From positions 1 through 28,959 of the forward strand of contig DGHT01000034.1 in NCBI GenBank assembly GCA_002392765.1: 28,959 nt of DNA, given 5' to 3'. The DNA is from Verrucomicrobia bacterium UBA3841 (lineage in GTDB: Bacteria; Verrucomicrobiota; Kiritimatiellia; RFP12; UBA1067). Position 1 is the first letter of the stretch. Each line of letters begins with the position of its first letter. The notes beneath the pieces are model-generated. The model was not told the origin of the DNA, did not search any database, and worked only from the letters and a program-made list of their open reading frames with translations. Of this stretch, positions 23,770 through 28,959 are shown one piece after another. The position numbers and the translations under genes are program-made.

Positions 23770-26700
23770 ATGGCGGACGACAGACTCTCAAATCAGGAGT
23801 ACGTCTGGAACAGGCTCCGGTACGACCATGATGCGCTGATCGAGGCATCGGCCGGCACCGGCAAGACGTATGCGCTCGAGAGCATCGTCCTCAAGCTCAT
23901 CTGCGACAGGCACTACGACGCGAAAAGCATTCTGCTCGTCACGTTCACTGAAAAGGCGGCCGGAGAACTGAAGGATCGCGTCCGCAAGGCGCTGGCCAAG
24001 GAGGGGAAACTCCCGGTGGATTTCGACGAAATGACGATCTGCACGATCCATTCGTTCTGCCAGAGGCTCCTCGGCGAGTACGCGTTCGAGAACGGCGTTC
24101 CGATGCGCTGCGAGGTCGGCGGAGACAGCGGGTCGCTGGCCCGCCAGGCCGTGCTGCAGGCCTTGAAGGAAGATTCGTTCTGCGAGGGGTGCGGGGATGG
24201 CTTGTATGCCGCTCTTGAAGATGCCGAAATAAAATCCATCGCGAAACTTGTCGAAGCCGGGCAGAAGATAACCGGCAGTGCGGAATTCGAGAAATCGTGC
24301 AGGAAGATGGAGAGCGCCATTGCCGCCCGTAAAACGAAAAAAGGCAACAAGCAGATTCGCCGGCAGGAGCTTCTTCTGAGACTGGCAAGGCTTGCCCGTC
24401 CGATATTCGAAAAGCTGAAAAAGCAGGCGGCGCTGCTGACGTTTGACGATATGGTGGCGCGCGCCTGCGAAGTCGTGACAAAGGAGCCGCGGAACGACGA
24501 GGAGAGGAAGGCGAAATCGAGCCTGTTCAAATCCATCCGTTCGCGCTACCGGGTGGCGCTTGTGGACGAGTTCCAGGATACAGACCAGAAACAGTGGGGT
24601 ATTTTCCGCACGCTGTTCTCATGGAGGGAAAACAAGGTGGAAGGCGGCATGCCGGGGCTCCTCATCGCCGTAGGCGATCCCAAACAGGCGATCTATTCGT
24701 TCCGCGGCGCCGATGTGCGCGTCTACTGCGACGCGCGCGGGGAACTGACGGAGAATGACGCGGCGGATGAAAACGGCAGACCGAAATGGCGCGAATCGCT
24801 CGATGAAACCTACCGCTCGAAGAAATCGCTTGTCGATGCATTCAACATTTTCTTCAGGGACGGCGGCGGATGTGCGGCGGCCGCAAATACGGACTTGAAG
24901 GACGGGGCGGAAAAACAGGCCGGCTCGGACTGGTTCAAGGACGGTGCGGCCGGCGAGGGGATCTCTTACAAGGATGTGGGCTATCCCAAAAAAGGCAACG
25001 GGAAATTCGAGTGCATCTCCGAAGAGCGCGAGCCGGAGCCCGTTTTGCTGCTGGAGTCCATGCCCGGGAGGGTCGCGCCGTCAGCCTATCAAGGCGGGTG
25101 CTTCGGGAACAATCAGAAGTGCCTGCCCGTGTTCGCGGAGAATGCGGCGAAGGAGATGAAGTATCTTAACGGGCTTGTCCCGGCCTACACTCTGAAAGAA
25201 ACCAGGCCGGGAACCCCGCAGCCGCGATTCCGCTACGGCGACATGTGCGTGCTGGTGGAGGGGAGAGCCGATGCGGCAATAGTGCGCCGCGTTCTCGCGC
25301 GCCATGGAATCCCCTACGGGCAGTATAAGCAGCAGGGACTGTACGATTCTCCCGAGGCGGAGGGCGTGCTGGCGCTTCTGGACTGCCTTTCCAATCCAAG
25401 CGGACGCGGCAACCGCGCGGCGCTGCTGATATCGCCGATATTCAACGTACACCCCTCGGAGCTTGCCGGGAGAAGCCCGGCGGATGAAAGCGCTTTGGAT
25501 AAATTCATCGAGCGGCTCCAAGACCGTGCGCGGGCGAAGGAGTGGAACGAACTTTTCGAGCAGGTGATGTCGGATGACTGCACCGCGCTCGTGCATCCCC
25601 GGGCCGACGTCTGCGCATTCAACCGTACGCGCGCCGCGACACGGCAGATATTCGACGCGCTCCTGGAGCAGCGCGGGCCCCTGGCCGAAACAACCGCCGA
25701 CTTCGCGTCGGCGCTACGCGAGTGGAGAAGGAACGATGCGGCGGCGGGGGAGGACGCCACGCTCTACAGGAAAGAGAGCGCGGCGGACCGCGTGCAGATA
25801 ATGACCATGCACGCGTCCAAAGGGCTGCAGTTCCCGATCGTTTTCCTCGCGTACGGATTTGCGAACCAGACGAAAAGGGAAACGCCCGACGAGGAGAGGC
25901 CGGCGGCCCTGCAGGAACGCCGCCGCCTGCTCTATGTCGCATTGACGCGCGCCGAACACCGTTTGTATCTGCCGTGGTCCCGCAGAGCCTGGAAGTGGAC
26001 GGCGGCGGGGAGGAACCGCGACGGTTCGGATAAAACAGTCGAAGGATCCGGTCTCGGCAGTCCGGGGTCGGCATTGCTGGCAAGTTCGCCCGGCGGGTTT
26101 CTGGGCAGGGCCGTCCAGGTTTACGTCCAGGCCCGTTTCGGCGGCGACCGCGAGAAGGCTTTTGCTCCTGAACGCAAACTTCCGGCGGAAGACGAAGGCG
26201 CGGCGCGGCAGCCGCGGGACTCCGGCGGCCGATCCCCCGCCCTGGAGCCGCAGCAAGGCGCGCCTATGGAAATCCCCGGGCTGGGGAGCCGCCGCGTGCA
26301 ATGGGATTCCTTTACGATGATGCAGAAGCATTCTGCGGCCCAGGCGGAAATCCCGGGCGCGGCGGAGAAACCGGAGGCCGCCGTCGACGGCGAAACGCTC
26401 CGCGAAGCCGAGCCGGACGATTCAAGGGTCCGTGCGGACACGCTTCTTCCGCGCGGCAGCATTTCGGGCAACGCGTTCCACGAGATTATGGAGACGCTAT
26501 GCAACAACGACAATGCGAAAGGGGAAGTCGATTTCGGGACGGCGTGCGGCGAAGGCATGGATAAAGACGATTCCGCGCTCATGGCGCTGATACGCCAAAA
26601 GATGCGCAAGAACATGCTTTCGAACCGGGAAAAGAGCGGAGACTCCACGGAGAAGACGCTTCTGCGGATGGTTCAGAACGCGCTAAAGACGGAAATCCAG

Positions 26701-27162
26701 ATCGGCAGGACGCGGCTCTTGCTGAAGGACATTCCGAGAAAGGACAGGATGGCGGAGGTTGAATTCGTCGCCGGCGAAGACGGACTGCTCGCGCTCGACG
26801 GCGGGCGCGACGGTGTCCTGAACGGCAAAATCGACCTTGTCGTCCGCGTGAAAGACAAGGTTTTCATCCTCGACTGGAAGACGAATTCGCTGACGGACTA
26901 TACAGATGCCGAAGTCATCGAGGAGGCGATGCGCGAGGCGGACTACCATCTGCAATATCAGCTCTACTCGCTTGCCGCGGACGCATGGCTGAAGTCCAGC
27001 GGATTGACTCTCGCCGGGGCTGCGTATCTCTTCGTGCGGGGCGGGGAAGTCGGCTCTGCAAGCGGCGTGTTCGCGAAAGAATACGGCGCTGAAACCATCG
27101 GGGAGTTCAAGAGCCGCATCTCTGCGAATGGATTTTTCGCCGGCGGAAAGGAGAATGGGTGA
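23770..27162 (+). CDS. recB: Exodeoxyribonuclease V beta subunit RecB
   Basis: 1130 residues from the ATG one base after the recC stop, with GGGAGG upstream. SF1A helicase motifs are intact: Walker A ASAGTGKT (26-33), TICTIHSFCQRLL, Walker B VDEFQDTDQ, GDPKQAIYSFRGAD, MTMHASKGLQFPIVFL and LLYVALTRAEHRLYLPW. The C-terminal RecB nuclease domain has H904 (NAFHEIM), D1022 (GKIDLVV), D1035-W-K1037 and a following HLQYQLYSLA, the complete catalytic set. RecB is the 3'-5' motor and only nuclease of RecBCD. A Pro/Gly/Ala-rich linker at about 790-850 separates motor and nuclease. Composition matches recC and recD, which indicates a resident core operon. Confidence 0.93.
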   Translation: MADDRLSNQEYVWNRLRYDHDALIEASAGTGKTYALESIVLKLICDRHYDAKSILLVTFTEKAAGELKDRVRKALAKEGKLPVDFDEMTICTIHSFCQRLLGEYAFENGVPMRCEVGGDSGSLARQAVLQALKEDSFCEGCGDGLYAALEDAEIKSIAKLVEAGQKITGSAEFEKSCRKMESAIAARKTKKGNKQIRRQELLLRLARLARPIFEKLKKQAALLTFDDMVARACEVVTKEPRNDEERKAKSSLFKSIRSRYRVALVDEFQDTDQKQWGIFRTLFSWRENKVEGGMPGLLIAVGDPKQAIYSFRGADVRVYCDARGELTENDAADENGRPKWRESLDETYRSKKSLVDAFNIFFRDGGGCAAAANTDLKDGAEKQAGSDWFKDGAAGEGISYKDVGYPKKGNGKFECISEEREPEPVLLLESMPGRVAPSAYQGGCFGNNQKCLPVFAENAAKEMKYLNGLVPAYTLKETRPGTPQPRFRYGDMCVLVEGRADAAIVRRVLARHGIPYGQYKQQGLYDSPEAEGVLALLDCLSNPSGRGNRAALLISPIFNVHPSELAGRSPADESALDKFIERLQDRARAKEWNELFEQVMSDDCTALVHPRADVCAFNRTRAATRQIFDALLEQRGPLAETTADFASALREWRRNDAAAGEDATLYRKESAADRVQIMTMHASKGLQFPIVFLAYGFANQTKRETPDEERPAALQERRRLLYVALTRAEHRLYLPWSRRAWKWTAAGRNRDGSDKTVEGSGLGSPGSALLASSPGGFLGRAVQVYVQARFGGDREKAFAPERKLPAEDEGAARQPRDSGGRSPALEPQQGAPMEIPGLGSRRVQWDSFTMMQKHSAAQAEIPGAAEKPEAAVDGETLREAEPDDSRVRADTLLPRGSISGNAFHEIMETLCNNDNAKGEVDFGTACGEGMDKDDSALMALIRQKMRKNMLSNREKSGDSTEKTLLRMVQNALKTEIQIGRTRLLLKDIPRKDRMAEVEFVAGEDGLLALDGGRDGVLNGKIDLVVRVKDKVFILDWKTNSLTDYTDAEVIEEAMREADYHLQYQLYSLAADAWLKSSGLTLAGAAYLFVRGGEVGSASGVFAKEYGAETIGEFKSRISANGFFAGGKENG

Positions 27163-28959
27163 TGGTGTGCGAGGAAGCATGGAAGAGGCTGGAACTGTTT
27201 GAAATCCCGCCTGCCGGCGGCGGGGACGCGCAGCGCGTGCGCGGCATACTCGCGCAGCTGCTGTCCTGCGGCGCCGTCTCGCTTGGCGAACTTCAGACCG
27301 CGCGGGATATTGCGGGCAGGAAAGAGAATGCGCCCGCCGCCGCCTACGTCTTTCTCGCGGGAATGTTCGTTTCGCTGCATGACGGCAACACCGTGTTCAA
27401 TCCCGGCCGCAAAGCGAATGAGGATGGAAAACTTTTGAGCGACGCGTGCCGCCGAAACGCAAGCGCGGAAGAGGCGGCTGCCATTGACGCGCTTGAGGGC
27501 GCCGTGAAATCGATCTGGAAAGAGGCTGTCGCCGCGGCGGAGACGCTGAAAGGCGATGTAATAGACAAATCGAAGCGCGGGCAGGGCGGGGAAGCGGTTG
27601 ACTGCTGGTATTTCGACCGTCAGCGGGAGGCCGTCGAATGCGTGTCCGGCTTGATCGCCGCCAGACTCGGGACGACGGGAGAGACGCTGACGGACGGCGA
27701 ACTCGATTCTGTCGCCAGATACAGACGTCCTGACGGAACGGAGTTTGCGCTAGGCGGCGGGCAGAAGGAGGCGGTCCGCGCGACGGTGTCGCACAAACTC
27801 ACCGTGATTACCGGCGGCCCCGGCACGGGGAAGACGACAATCGTATGCTCCATTCTGCGCGCTTTGCTGAAAAATCCGGATATGAAGCCGGCGGACGTGG
27901 CGCTGGCCGCCCCGACGGGGCGGGCGGCCCAGCGCATGGGCGAGGCCTTGCGCGCCCAGTGCGAGATGGCGCTATGCGACAGCGGGGCGGACAGGGATTT
28001 ATGCGCTGCCATAGGGAAGATTGAAGGCACAACCGTCCATTCTCTTCTCGGCGGCTACGGGCCGAAGTGGACGTACAACGAGGACAATCCCCTGCCGCAC
28101 CGTCTGGTGATAGTGGACGAAAGCTCGATGGTGGATCTTATACTGATGCGGTCGCTTCTCGCGGCGCTGCGCAGGGATTGCCGGCTGGTGCTGCTCGGCG
28201 ACAAGAACCAGTTGCCGTCCGTAGAGGCCGGCGCGGTTCTGGGCGACCTGGTTGAAATCGGCAAAAACGCCGAAAACAAAGATGCATTCGTCGAACTGAA
28301 AGAGTCCCGGCGGTTCACGGGCAGGCTCAAAGAATGCGCGGCGGAATTCAACGACGGCAGGTGCGCGGCAATCAAAGAGTCGAGGCTGCCGCGGAATGGA
28401 AACGAGCGGTGGACCGACGCTCTCGAGAACAAGGATACGGAGAACGGATGTTTCTGGTATGAACTGTCCGGCGGCAGGCCTTCTTCGAAAGTGGACGCGC
28501 TTCTGAAAGAATGGTCGCGCGTATACGGACTTGGCGATGACGGCGAACTTGCAAATGCGGCAAGGGCCGTCGGGAAAGACGACGGCGCTTTCAACGGCGA
28601 GTGTTCGGATAAGGCAAGGAAGCTTTTTGATGTTCTGGACGCGTCGCGGATATTGTCTGTGGTGAGGAACGGCCCGTTCGGAGCGGATCATGTCAATGAA
28701 CTGCTCCTCAGGGAGCGTTTGGGACGCAACCCCGCCGAGCCTCTTGCAGACGGCGGAATCCCGGTGATTGTCACAAAGAACACGCGATCCCTGAACCTTT
28801 TCAACGGCGATGTGGGCGTCACGGTAAAACGTCCGGGATATGGCCTGTACGTTTTATTCCCGCGCGGAGAAAAGGTCGTATGCTGTCCGGTTTCGAAACT
28901 GCCGGAACACGAGCTTGCGTATGCGATGACGGTGCACAAGAGCCAGGGGTCGGAGTTCG
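27162..28959 (+). CDS. recD: Exodeoxyribonuclease V alpha subunit RecD (3' end beyond window)
   Basis: 599 codons are visible and the frame is still open at the right edge. The start ATG shares its A with the recB stop (TGATG), implying coupling; a GTG follows directly as an alternative. Motifs: Walker A GGPGTGKTT (218-226), AAPTGRAAQRMGE, GTTVHSLLG, Walker B IVDESSMVD (D319), LLGDKNQLPSVEAGAVLGDL, and at the edge AMTVHKSQGSEF, SF1B motif V/VI. RecD is the 5'-3' motor of RecBCD. In known RecD proteins this last motif lies within roughly the final 60-100 residues, so most of the gene is here. No disruption is seen. Confidence 0.92.
   Translation, partial: MVCEEAWKRLELFEIPPAGGGDAQRVRGILAQLLSCGAVSLGELQTARDIAGRKENAPAAAYVFLAGMFVSLHDGNTVFNPGRKANEDGKLLSDACRRNASAEEAAAIDALEGAVKSIWKEAVAAAETLKGDVIDKSKRGQGGEAVDCWYFDRQREAVECVSGLIAARLGTTGETLTDGELDSVARYRRPDGTEFALGGGQKEAVRATVSHKLTVITGGPGTGKTTIVCSILRALLKNPDMKPADVALAAPTGRAAQRMGEALRAQCEMALCDSGADRDLCAAIGKIEGTTVHSLLGGYGPKWTYNEDNPLPHRLVIVDESSMVDLILMRSLLAALRRDCRLVLLGDKNQLPSVEAGAVLGDLVEIGKNAENKDAFVELKESRRFTGRLKECAAEFNDGRCAAIKESRLPRNGNERWTDALENKDTENGCFWYELSGGRPSSKVDALLKEWSRVYGLGDDGELANAARAVGKDDGAFNGECSDKARKLFDVLDASRILSVVRNGPFGADHVNELLLRERLGRNPAEPLADGGIPVIVTKNTRSLNLFNGDVGVTVKRPGYGLYVLFPRGEKVVCCPVSKLPEHELAYAMTVHKSQGSEF

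Noticed and set aside
25714..26331. Minus-strand open frames opposite recB
   Set aside because: They are shadow frames in GC-rich coding DNA; the plus-strand RecB motifs on either side are continuous and in frame.

Overview
The window comes from a bacterial chromosome. The recC-recB-recD operon, the strong purine-rich ribosome binding sites, the ATGA stop/start overlaps and the sigma70-like TATAAT boxes all point to that. No rRNA, tRNA or ribosomal protein gene is present, so the lineage cannot be fixed. The GC-rich GGTAGGG-type hairpin repeats and the gene complement recall the Kiritimatiellota/Verrucomicrobiota-Lentisphaerota group, but that is a weak impression. Composition is mosaic: from about 20 kb to the end the DNA is visibly GC-rich (recCBD), while the first 20 kb is more balanced and locally AT-rich. 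This suggests accessory DNA lying beside a core DNA-repair operon.

Region 1 (1-735) has no convincing gene. It holds a good promoter, four tandem GGTAGGG hairpin units and a further long-range inverted repeat.

Region 2 (736-16199) is one long co-directional gene set with short gaps or overlaps, except for a 102-base gap carrying a strong hairpin. Its order is: DUF4236 protein, TerY-type vWA protein 1, PP2C phosphatase, Ser/Thr-type kinase, a vWA-kinase fusion, a third TerY-type vWA protein with zinc ribbons, a giant DUF4011/SF1 helicase with a PD-(D/E)xK nuclease and DUF3320, a second SF1 (UvrD-like) helicase, a two-TM protein and a voltage-gated-type K+ channel. The core is the known TerY-P phosphorylation triad (vWA + PP2C + kinase), which has been linked to stress, DNA processing and phage defence. 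Here it is expanded. The vWA-kinase fusion is a second copy that has lost the MIDAS threonine, the beta-3 lysine and the normal DFG surroundings, so it looks like a pseudokinase scaffold. Six proteins of the set carry zinc-ribbon cysteine motifs, and the two helicases share the same N-terminal ribbon. A reasonable model is: phospho-signalling core, then helicase/nuclease DNA arm plus ion-channel membrane arm.

Region 3 (16200-20000) is a patchwork. It contains small hypotheticals, a two-frame gene pair ending in a polyvalent-protein-type kinase fold, three copies of one gene 3' end, and an AbiE (type IV) toxin-antitoxin pair lying between 17-bp direct repeats with an inverted repeat over its promoter. 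A methyltransferase-like C-terminal scrap and palindromes precede recC.

Region 4 (20055-28959) is recC-recB-recD, GC-rich and tightly packed. recD runs off the right edge with nearly all of its helicase core visible.
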